A program made the translations under genes and the position numbers. Positions 56,818-64,000 of a stretch of DNA of 64,000 nucleotides are shown in pieces. The stretch comes from Mangrovibacillus cuniculi. Its GTDB lineage: Bacteria; Bacillota; Bacilli; Bacillales; R1DC41. The stretch spans positions 1,508,501-1,572,500 of the forward strand of contig NZ_CP049742.1 of assembly GCF_015482585.1 (NCBI RefSeq), read 5' to 3'. Position 1 is the first letter of the stretch, and every line of letters begins with the position of its first letter. The notes beneath the pieces are model-generated. The model did not search any database and was not told the DNA's origin. It worked only from the letters and a program-made list of their open reading frames with translations.

Positions 56818-56859
56818 AAAAAAAGGTACATCCGTTTTTTTCGAAATGTACCTTTTTTT
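56818..56859. terminator. Shared hairpin, copy D (bidirectional terminator ispH / yqfO)
   Basis: AAAAAAAGGTACAT / ATGTACCTTTTTTT around a 14-nt loop, between convergent genes. Same core as A, B and C but no GC-rich repeat follows. Confidence 0.84.
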
Positions 56860-56888
56860 GCTTTATCCCATTCTCTTATTACTTACTA

Positions 56889-58007
56889 TTATCTTACTCG
56901 AAACGGATTCGTGTTAACGGTAGATGCTATGCACTCCACATCCCACTTCTCCATTTTAAACAGCTCGTTCATCTTCTTTGCTAAACCTTCTACCATTACC
57001 CACTCGATATAATGACCAGCATCAATTACGTTTAGGCCCATTTCTTCCGCATATTGTGCACTATGATAGTCAATATCTCCAGTCACATACACGTCTGCTC
57101 CTGCTCGCTTAGCATAGGAGAAATAACTTCTTCCACTTCCACCTAAAACAGCTACTTTGTTCACCACTGTTTCTCTCTTTCCGACCACTTGAACAGACTC
57201 CACAGGTAAATTCTCTTTCACAACTTGTAGGAAGTCCTCCAGTGTCTTAGATGTAGTAAGGCGCCCTACTCTTCCTAATCCCTGCACTTCCCCTTGTTGT
57301 TCTAACTTCCAAACATCATAAGCAACTTCTTCGTAAGGATGAACTTTCTTCATCGCTTTAATAACAGAAGACAACCTAACTTCCTCTACGATTGTCGAAA
57401 CTACTTCTTCCTCTACTTCTTCATGTTGATCAAGGTTTCCTATGGTAGGAGATGCATTTCCAACCGGTCTAAATCTTCCGGTTCCATCAACGGAAAAAGA
57501 GGTAAAATCATAGTCTCCTTGCTTCCCTGCACCAGCCTGTCCAATTGCTTCTCTTATGTCCTGCGCATGTGTTTTCGGTACATATACTTGTAACTTATAC
57601 ATAGTCTGTTGGATGGTAGGTACCAAGACGTTTGTATCTTGTAAACCAAGTTTTTCTACTAATAAATCATTTACTCCACCATTCGCCACATCTAGATTCG
57701 TATGGGCAGCATACACAGCAATGTTATGTGTTAATAGCTTTTGAATAATTTTACCTTTAGGTGTGTCTGTTAGTATAGCACCTAGCTTTACAAAAAGAGG
57801 TGGATGGTGAGCAATGATAACATTTACTCCTTGCTTAATAGCTTCATCAACCACTTCTTCTGTCACATCTAACGTGGTCATTACTTTATTCACTTTATGA
57901 GAAAGAGATCCAACTTGAAGACCTATTGGATCTCCTTGTTCTGCTAATCTTTTTGGAGAAAATTGCTCAAAAAGTTGAATTATCTCATGCCCATTAGGCG
58001 TTTTCAT
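56889..58007 (-). CDS. yqfO: Nif3-family protein YqfO
   Basis: 372 aa, DUF34/Nif3 with an inserted PII-like domain in the middle (about 130-235). Metal motifs IIAHHPPLF near residue 64, HTNLDVA, and GHYIEWV near 330. Likely GTP cyclohydrolase-I-type 2 fold; role unproven. Overlaps the trmK stop by 4 nt. Confidence 0.9.
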   Translation of the reverse strand: MKTPNGHEIIQLFEQFSPKRLAEQGDPIGLQVGSLSHKVNKVMTTLDVTEEVVDEAIKQGVNVIIAHHPPLFVKLGAILTDTPKGKIIQKLLTHNIAVYAAHTNLDVANGGVNDLLVEKLGLQDTNVLVPTIQQTMYKLQVYVPKTHAQDIREAIGQAGAGKQGDYDFTSFSVDGTGRFRPVGNASPTIGNLDQHEEVEEEVVSTIVEEVRLSSVIKAMKKVHPYEEVAYDVWKLEQQGEVQGLGRVGRLTTSKTLEDFLQVVKENLPVESVQVVGKRETVVNKVAVLGGSGRSYFSYAKRAGADVYVTGDIDYHSAQYAEEMGLNVIDAGHYIEWVMVEGLAKKMNELFKMEKWDVECIASTVNTNPFRVR

Positions 58008-58702
58008 CCAATAACCTCCTCAATCCAATTCAGTTGGGTTGTCACTTCCGACTTCTTCTCTATCACCTGATCAGAGACTTGTGCTTGATTTAACGATTGT
58101 AATACTTGCACTAAATGCTTCTTCTCAGAATTCCACTTCTCCATGAAAACAGGTGATTTATCCCTCATAAGATGAGGGCCAAAAAACAATTCCATTTCCG
58201 TGTAATCTGTACATTGACTCCGTTTTTCCGCAACGATCACCTCATACGTTTTATGGTCTTCTCTGAGGATACTTTCATCCATAATGGAGTATTGATGGTC
58301 TACTAGCCATTTACGTAAGTTGTACTCCCCTACGTTTGGTTGCAGAACTAAACGTTCTTTTCCTGTTAATTTATCTAACCCATCAGTTAAAATAGAGGAA
58401 ATTAATTGTCCTCCCATCCCAGCAATCGTTATGCATGTTGCTTCACCTTTATTTATCACTTCTAGACCGCTTCCAAAGCGTACATCTATCTGATTGGTTA
58501 AACCAGCTTGTCTTACTTCTCTTTTTGCTGATTCAAATGGTCCCTTCACTACTTCCCCAGCTATCGCTGTTTTGATATTACGATGCAAAATAGCAAAGCA
58601 TGGAAGATATGCATGATCAGAGCCGATGTCTGCTAAAACAGCGTCTTCTGGTACATAATTCACTACAGTTTCTAATCTTTTTGATAATTGGTCTCTATTC
58701 AT
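58004..58702 (-). CDS. trmK: tRNA (adenine22-N1)-methyltransferase TrmK
   Basis: 232 aa. SAM site ADIGSDHAYLPCFA near residue 24 and TIAGMGGQLISSIL, plus VLQPNVGEYNLRKWL; matches TrmK (YqfN). Methylates A22 in some tRNAs. ATG 58702 after GAGGATGAC; the longer ORF to 58837 is not needed. Confidence 0.9.
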   Translation of the reverse strand: MNRDQLSKRLETVVNYVPEDAVLADIGSDHAYLPCFAILHRNIKTAIAGEVVKGPFESAKREVRQAGLTNQIDVRFGSGLEVINKGEATCITIAGMGGQLISSILTDGLDKLTGKERLVLQPNVGEYNLRKWLVDHQYSIMDESILREDHKTYEVIVAEKRSQCTDYTEMELFFGPHLMRDKSPVFMEKWNSEKKHLVQVLQSLNQAQVSDQVIEKKSEVTTQLNWIEEVIG

Positions 58703-58848
58703 ATATGTCATCCTCATCTTTTTCTTATCCATTATAAAACTAGAGAAATTATGCTGGATTGTCAAATGTAAATGAGGTAATTCAACTCTTACAAATAAAC
58801 ATATCCGAGCAGATTTCTCTCGAAAAGTAGCTATCAAGAAACAAACAA

Positions 58849-58883
58849 AAAAAGCTAACGAAAAGTCATTCGTTAGCTTTTTT
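58849..58883. terminator. Terminator of cccA
   Basis: AAAGCTAACG / CGTTAGCTTT with long T-runs; lies beside the cccA stop. Confidence 0.85.
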
Positions 58884-58886
58884 CGA

Positions 58887-59246
58887 TTATTCTAAAGTTA
58901 AGATCCATTCTGTCATGGCATCTAAATTTTCTTCTGGAACTAGACCAGCAGGCATTTGCCCCTGTCCATTTTGAAGAATGTCTTTAATTTTCTCAGCCGA
59001 TAGTTCTGTTCCTGCTAAAGCTGGACCGAATCCACCTTCGTAGTTTCCACCGTGACATGAAGCACAGTTACTAGCATAAAACGTAGCAGGATCAAATTCT
59101 TCTGTTGATGCTTGTTCTTCGCCGCCGCCTTCATGTTCAGCAGCAATTTCTTCCGCATCTCCTAACCCCTTGATTGATAGGAAAAACATTGTACCAATTC
59201 CTAAAATGGCAATCAATAAGAAAGGAACTAATGGGTTTCTATTCAT
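58887..59246 (-). CDS. cccA: Cytochrome c550
   Basis: 120 aa; membrane anchor at 6-24, acidic linker (AEEIAAEHEGGGEE), then one heme c: CASCH at residues 61-65 and axial Met in GQMPAG. Electron carrier on the outer side of the membrane. ATG 59246 after AAGGGAGG; ORF to 59312 has no site. Confidence 0.92.
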   Translation of the reverse strand: MNRNPLVPFLLIAILGIGTMFFLSIKGLGDAEEIAAEHEGGGEEQASTEEFDPATFYASNCASCHGGNYEGGFGPALAGTELSAEKIKDILQNGQGQMPAGLVPEENLDAMTEWILTLE

Positions 59247-59457
59247 GAAAAAGCCTCCCTTATGTAAAATCCCTCGTACGCATCTGTAAACGCGTACATC
59301 TTTGTCCAACAACGAATGGCAACTTTTATTTTACTGTATTATCGTCGATAGGAAAAGAGGAAATAAGAGAATTTTGCCAGAAAGCTGCTTATTGACATGT
59401 TTTATATTAAGGAAATTATTTATTATCAAACTACTTACTCTATTAAGAGTGTTTCTA

Positions 59458-60588
59458 TTACAATCCGTAGGACCTTGCGATAACCATTCTTTGGACCTCG
59501 GAAGTTCCCTCGCCAATTTCTAAAAGCTTTGCGTCTCTCCACATTCTCTCTACTTCATATTCCTTCATATACCCATTTCCGCCGTGAATTTGAATCGCTT
59601 CATCACAAACATCTACGGACATTTCACTTGCATACAATTTAGCCATTGCTGCTTCTCTCTTATAAGGTCTACCTTGGTCTTTTAGCCAAGCTGCCTTATA
59701 GACCATCGTTCTAGCAACTTCAATTTGCATAGCCATATCTGCTAATTTAAACTTTATTGCCTGAAATGATCCGATGGAAGTACCAAACTGCGTTCTTTGT
59801 TTAGCGTAATCTAGGGCTCTTCTAAATGCTCCTTCTGCTAATCCAACACCAAGCGCAGCTATTCCAATTCTCCCACCATCTAACGTGTGTAAAAATTGTT
59901 TAAAGCCTTCCCCTCTTTTCCCTAATAAGGCATCTTCTCCAACTCTAACATCTTCTAAGTAAATTTCCGTTGTATTGGATGAATGCAGACCTAGTTTTTC
60001 ATATGGAGTCGTAATGGTGACACCTTTTGCATTTGTAGGAATGATAAAAGCACTAATCCCTTCTTCCCCTTCAATCTTAGCTGTGATAGTAATGAATTTA
60101 GCGAATGAAGCATTTGTTATATAACATTTTGAACCCGTTATCGAGAATTCTCCATTATTCCATACTGCTGTCGTTTTTGTTGCACCAGCATCTGAACCAG
60201 CACCAGGTTCTGTTAATCCAAAAGCTCCAAGTGACTCACCTCTACACAAAGGCATTAAAAACTTCTCTTTTTGTATTTCTGTACCAAATGCAGCAATTGG
60301 CGCAGCACCTAATGAAACGTGGGCACTATAACCCAATGCTGTCGAACCACACGCTGTTGCTAATTCTTCAACCACTATAGCAAAGCTGGTCGTATCAGCA
60401 TCAGAACCCCCATACTCCTCTGCAAAGGGCAAGCCTAATAAACCTAATTCACCAAGTGACCTAAATAAGGATTGAGGAAATTCGCCACTTCTATCCCTAT
60501 CCACTGCTGTAGGTGCAACTTTTTCTTGAACGAATTGACGTATCATTTCTTGAATCATCTGTTGTTCTTTTGTTAACTCAAAGTTCAT
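59458..60588 (-). CDS. Acyl-CoA dehydrogenase
   Basis: 376 aa, three-domain acyl-CoA dehydrogenase using FAD. FGLTEPGAGSDAGATKT flavin-adjacent loop, YAKQRTQFG, AAMAKLYASE, and the catalytic Glu in GEGTSEVQRM. ATG 60588 after AGAGGGGG. Short- or branched-chain substrate cannot be told. Not part of this region in B. subtilis, likely a lineage insertion. Confidence 0.92.
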   Translation of the reverse strand: MNFELTKEQQMIQEMIRQFVQEKVAPTAVDRDRSGEFPQSLFRSLGELGLLGLPFAEEYGGSDADTTSFAIVVEELATACGSTALGYSAHVSLGAAPIAAFGTEIQKEKFLMPLCRGESLGAFGLTEPGAGSDAGATKTTAVWNNGEFSITGSKCYITNASFAKFITITAKIEGEEGISAFIIPTNAKGVTITTPYEKLGLHSSNTTEIYLEDVRVGEDALLGKRGEGFKQFLHTLDGGRIGIAALGVGLAEGAFRRALDYAKQRTQFGTSIGSFQAIKFKLADMAMQIEVARTMVYKAAWLKDQGRPYKREAAMAKLYASEMSVDVCDEAIQIHGGNGYMKEYEVERMWRDAKLLEIGEGTSEVQRMVIARSYGL

Positions 60589-60660
60589 CCTTAATCCCCC
60601 TCTATACTGTATACGCTTACAATACAATGTATGGAGAAAGGGAAAACTCCATGATTAAAA

Positions 60661-61218
60661 CTAAAAGAAGGTAGCGAATGGAATAAAAAAGTTAACTCCC
60701 ATCAGAACAATAGCAATGATCCCTAACATTGTAAAAAGAAGAAATTTCTTTTTTCTCCCTAACCATAACCAAAGTGTTCCAGTAAGAAATATTAATACCG
60801 ATAATAAACTTGATGGTAAAGAAGTTTCGACAATTATGTTGGTACAAAGTAAAAAGAAAATGAGAGTACTGAACAGCAAATAAATATGAGATTCCCAATA
60901 CTTCTTTGTATATATTTTGGAAACACCAAAGAGAGCACCGACAAAAAATGTCAAAATAGTCGTTTGCAAAAGAAAGTGCAATTCAGTAAAATATAGAACA
61001 AATAAGGACATCAAAAGCGTACTGATACATATAAAAGCTGGTAAGTAAAAAGAAGTGTTAGCTAAAAGCAACGGTTTCGTTCTTTTAACCTTTCCTGTAC
61101 CTTCTCCCTCACTATATAAAGTGAGTAAGTATTGACAATACTTTTCCGGTAGCATTTGATGCTCTTGCCAGTAACGTATTTCATTTATTATTAGATGTTT
61201 TTTATCTTTGTTAGTCAT
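60661..61218 (-). CDS. Hypothetical membrane protein
   Basis: 185 aa; N-terminal soluble helical stretch (INEIRYWQEHQMLPEKYCQYLLTLY) like that of DUF2157 proteins, then four to five helices from residue 48 on. No function recognised. ATG at 61218. Confidence 0.7.
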   Translation of the reverse strand: MTNKDKKHLIINEIRYWQEHQMLPEKYCQYLLTLYSEGEGTGKVKRTKPLLLANTSFYLPAFICISTLLMSLFVLYFTELHFLLQTTILTFFVGALFGVSKIYTKKYWESHIYLLFSTLIFFLLCTNIIVETSLPSSLLSVLIFLTGTLWLWLGRKKKFLLFTMLGIIAIVLMGVNFFIPFATFF

Positions 61219-61372
61219 GTAATCACCCTATCTACATTTACAGCTTACACATTATATCGGCATGTATGGAATATTTTGCAACGCTTATTTCATGGAACAG
61301 TTGATACTCCTTTCTTTTCAGGACACTTTGTGTTGCAGGCACTTCATTGTTAATTTGAAGGAAAACAAAAAG

Positions 61373-61412
61373 AGCTACCTCTAGAGAAAAACCCTTTTCT
61401 CCAAAGATAGCT
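61373..61412 (-). terminator. Terminator of sigA
   Basis: Minus strand AGCTA...GAGAAAA / TTTTCTC...TAGCT with inner bulges, then CTTTTTG. Confidence 0.75.
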
Positions 61413-61425
61413 AAAGTAGAACATT

Positions 61426-62556
61426 CTATTCTAAAAAGTCTTTTAGACGTTTACTTCTAGATGGATGTCTTAGCTTACGTAAAGCTTTGGCCTCAATTTG
61501 ACGAATACGCTCACGTGTTACACCAAATACTTTACCAACTTCTTCTAACGTTCTTGTTCTTCCATCGTCAAGCCCAAAACGTAGTCGAAGTACGTTCTCC
61601 TCACGATCAGTAAGAGTGTCTAAAACGTCTTCTAGTTGCTCTTTTAACAGCTCATAAGCAGCATGTTCAGAAGGTGAAGTCGCTTCTTGGTCTTCTATAA
61701 AATCACCCAAGTGTGAATCATCTTCTTCACCAATTGGCGTTTCAAGAGAAACTGGTTCTTGAGCAATTTTTAGAATTTCTCTTACCTTTTCTGGTGTTAA
61801 ATCCATTTCTTCTCCTATTTCTTCTGGAGAAGGTTCACGGCCAAGATCCTGTAATAGTTGACGTTGAACACGGATTAGTTTATTGATGGTTTCTACCATA
61901 TGAACAGGAATACGAATTGTACGAGCTTGGTCTGCTATCGCACGTGTAATTGCCTGACGAATCCACCAAGTAGCATACGTACTAAATTTAAACCCTTTAC
62001 GGTAATCAAATTTTTCAACAGCTTTGATTAAGCCCATGTTTCCTTCTTGAATTAAATCTAAGAATAACATACCACGACCAACATAGCGTTTCGCGATACT
62101 TACAACTAGACGTAAGTTAGCTTCAGCAAGTCTACGCTTCGCTTCCTCATCACCTTGTTCAATTCGAAGGGCAAGATCAATTTCTTCTTCTGCTGAAAGG
62201 AGGTCAACACGCCCAATCTCTTTTAAATACATGCGTACAGGATCGTTAATTTTTACTCCAGGAGGAACACTCAAGTCATTTAAATCAAATTCCTCTTCTC
62301 CGTCCGCAGCTTTTAATTCACTTCGTGCTGGAGTGGATGCATCACTCTCTGCTACTACGTCTATTCCTTGATCAGCTAACGCCTCATAGAATTCATCCAT
62401 TTGATCGGAGTCTAATTCAAAATTAGCTAATTTCTCTGTAATTGCCTCATACGTGATTTCTCCACGCTTTTTACCTGCTTCGATGATTTGTTCTTTCACT
62501 TGATCTACAGTTAATTCAGTTTCTACTTCTTTGGAACGAGCTGATTTTTCAGCCAT
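61426..62556 (-). CDS. sigA: RNA polymerase housekeeping sigma factor
   Basis: 376 aa. Region 1.1 (to about 95), 1.2 [13 protein letters not shown], 2.1-2.4 with [42 protein letters not shown], 3, and 4.2 [33 protein letters not shown] 62556 after GGAGGGG. Downstream of dnaG, the usual macromolecular synthesis operon. Confidence 0.97.
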   Translation of the reverse strand: MAEKSARSKEVETELTVDQVKEQIIEAGKKRGEITYEAITEKLANFELDSDQMDEFYEALADQGIDVVAESDASTPARSELKAADGEEEFDLNDLSVPPGVKINDPVRMYLKEIGRVDLLSAEEEIDLALRIEQGDEEAKRRLAEANLRLVVSIAKRYVGRGMLFLDLIQEGNMGLIKAVEKFDYRKGFKFSTYATWWIRQAITRAIADQARTIRIPVHMVETINKLIRVQRQLLQDLGREPSPEEIGEEMDLTPEKVREILKIAQEPVSLETPIGEEDDSHLGDFIEDQEATSPSEHAAYELLKEQLEDVLDTLTDREENVLRLRFGLDDGRTRTLEEVGKVFGVTRERIRQIEAKALRKLRHPSRSKRLKDFLE

Positions 62557-62601
62557 ATGTCCCCTCCTTCCAAACTTTACAAACACCCTAGTAATGCTAT
62601 C

Positions 62602-64000
62602 TTAACTACGACGGAGCACATTAATTTCTTGATTAATTCTTGCAGCTTTAAGATAATCTTTAACTCGCTCCGCTGCCTTTAGTTGTTCTTGTTTTTCTTT
62701 AATCGCTAGTACATTAATATGCTTCTTTAATACTTTGACGTAATCAAGAATTTCTTGATCTGTTACTTCGTATTCATCATCCATAGACATCTTAATATCT
62801 ACAATAATCTTACGCAGCTCTGGATCTGTTAACATGTCAATAAAAGACAAGCCACTATCTTCCTCTTGATCATAAAAAGCATATAAATACGTTACTATTG
62901 CTTCATGCTCATCTATATAAAAAGTCACTCCGTCTAAATAACGGTGAACCTTTGAAGCCATTTCACTATCTTTTAACATACAACCAATTAATTTACGTTC
63001 TGCATTAATATGTGCAGGCATTAGTGATTTTACTGGCAAACGTACTGGAGTATGCATAGTAGATGGACTATTTTTCTGTTTTTGTTTATTATCTGGATTA
63101 CTTTTCCTTACCTTCTCTACTTGTCCTATTAGTGTATCCATCTGTATGTTAAATTCATCTGACAAGGATTTAACATATAACTCTTGTTCGACAGGACTTT
63201 CGATGTGCGATATTTCTCCTATCATCTTTTCGATATAGGTAAGCCGATCTCCTTCTTCTTGGAGGTTTTTACCTTGACGATAAAAATAAGACAGAAAGGA
63301 CATTCGCGTAAGGCTTGATTGGATAACTTCTACTCTAAATTTTTCCCCACCATACTTTTTTATATAGTCATCAGGGTCCATTCGATCTGGCATTAGAGCA
63401 ATTTTCACTTGAAATCCACTTTGTATTAATGCAACAGATGCTCTGTTCGCAGCCTCCATACCAGCTTTGTCGGAATCAAAGCAAATGACTACTTTGTCTG
63501 TAATACGCTTTAGGCTTTGAATGTGTTGTGGAGTTAGGGATGTTCCCATTGTCCCAACACTATTTTTGACATCCGCTGTAGTAGCAGATATAACATCTGC
63601 GAATCCTTCAAAAAGCACCACTTCGTCTTTTTGCCTAATAAACGTCCTCGCTTTGTGAAAATGATATAATACCGTACTTTTATGGAAAATAGGTGTTTCT
63701 GGACTATTTAAATACTTTGGCTGTTCATCCGGTTGTATAGCACGACCAGAAAAAGCAACTGTTCGTCCTTTTTCATCTTCTAAAGGAAACATTATTCGAT
63801 TTCTAAAGCGGTCGAAATACGAATTAGAATCTTCTTTTTTTATTATTAAACCACTGCTTTCCATTTCTTTAAGAGAAAATCCTCTTTTTTCAAGAAACTT
63901 AACAGTAAAATCCCAACTAGGTAAAGAGTACCCTATTTGAAACTCGTCAATCGTCTGACGTGTAAAACCTCTCTCTAACAGATACTCCAGCGCTTCTTGA
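62602..64000 (-). CDS. dnaG: DNA primase, 5' end beyond window
   Basis: Reading frame continues off the right edge (QEALEYLLERGFTRQTIDEF is still in frame at 64000), so the N-terminal zinc domain and the start of the catalytic core are missing. Seen: RNA polymerase-like subdomain, Toprim EGFADVISA and FDSDKAGMEAA, then the linker and C-terminal helicase-binding domain. 45 nt before sigA. Confidence 0.95.
   Translation of the reverse strand, partial: QEALEYLLERGFTRQTIDEFQIGYSLPSWDFTVKFLEKRGFSLKEMESSGLIIKKEDSNSYFDRFRNRIMFPLEDEKGRTVAFSGRAIQPDEQPKYLNSPETPIFHKSTVLYHFHKARTFIRQKDEVVLFEGFADVISATTADVKNSVGTMGTSLTPQHIQSLKRITDKVVICFDSDKAGMEAANRASVALIQSGFQVKIALMPDRMDPDDYIKKYGGEKFRVEVIQSSLTRMSFLSYFYRQGKNLQEEGDRLTYIEKMIGEISHIESPVEQELYVKSLSDEFNIQMDTLIGQVEKVRKSNPDNKQKQKNSPSTMHTPVRLPVKSLMPAHINAERKLIGCMLKDSEMASKVHRYLDGVTFYIDEHEAIVTYLYAFYDQEEDSGLSFIDMLTDPELRKIIVDIKMSMDDEYEVTDQEILDYVKVLKKHINVLAIKEKQEQLKAAERVKDYLKAARINQEINVLRRS

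Noticed and set aside
57339-57593. Plus-strand ORFs within yqfO, acyl-CoA dehydrogenase, sodA and pst genes
   Set aside because: Shadows of strongly supported genes on the opposite strand, without ribosome sites.
1-64000. CRISPR array, prophage or plasmid origin
   Set aside because: No regularly spaced repeats, integrase, phage structural genes or iterons were seen; gene order is ordinary chromosomal.

Overview
The window is a stretch of a low-GC Gram-positive chromosome. Gene content and order match the gcv - comG - yqg - pst - yqf - sigA/dnaG region of Bacillus subtilis and its relatives closely enough to call it Bacillaceae, a competent-type endospore former. No prophage, transposase, rRNA or CRISPR is visible. 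Both ends cut genes: gcvPB at the left, dnaG at the right.

Layout: 1-3320 glycine cleavage operon gcvT-gcvPA-gcvPB (minus). 3562-6010 yqhH-yqhG (plus). 6252-10868 competence pseudopilus operon comGA-GG with aroK and yqzE (minus). 10975-11046 tRNA-Gln. 11549-20191 mgsR, small yqg genes, a frameshifted yqgU, a LysM carboxypeptidase, an LTA synthase, glcK and yqgQ. 20646-25112 an orphan GerA/SpoVAF germination protein, an orphan extracytoplasmic protein, rhomboid gluP, yqgO and a 5-formyl-THF cyclo-ligase. 25254-29280 a translationally coupled four-gene sugar cluster (HTH-DUF4912 protein, GH57-like/GT4 fusion, nucleotidyltransferase, unknown). 29563-30441 two divergent membrane-anchored proteins. 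30666-35179 pstS-C-A-B-phoU. 35386-44510 pbpA, MFS, sodA, Na/Pi transporter, DUF1189 protein and chemoreceptor. 44592-51222 MFS, yqfZ, ispG, yqfX, yqfW, and znuC-znuB-zur. 51327-58702 yqfU, yqfT, nfo, cshB, yqfQ, ispH, yqfO, trmK. 58887-64000 cccA, acyl-CoA dehydrogenase, a membrane protein, sigA, dnaG.

Functional groups: DNA uptake (comG), phosphate (pst with a four-repeat Pho box, plus a Na/Pi transporter), zinc (znuC-znuB-zur with a Zur box), isoprenoids (ispG, ispH), replication and transcription core (dnaG, sigA), and cell envelope (ltaS-like, pbpA, LysM proteins). The least explained content is the 25.2-30.4 kb glycan-like cluster with its divergent partners. Next comes a family of GC-rich intergenic repeats (three copies, at 11.2, 20.4 and 48.8 kb), each preceded at 50-70 nt by the same hairpin; a fourth lone hairpin lies at 56.8 kb. 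A second small paired element (6.15 and 15.2 kb) shows a compensatory base change. Starts were moved from the longest frame to the best ribosome binding site wherever the sequence allowed.
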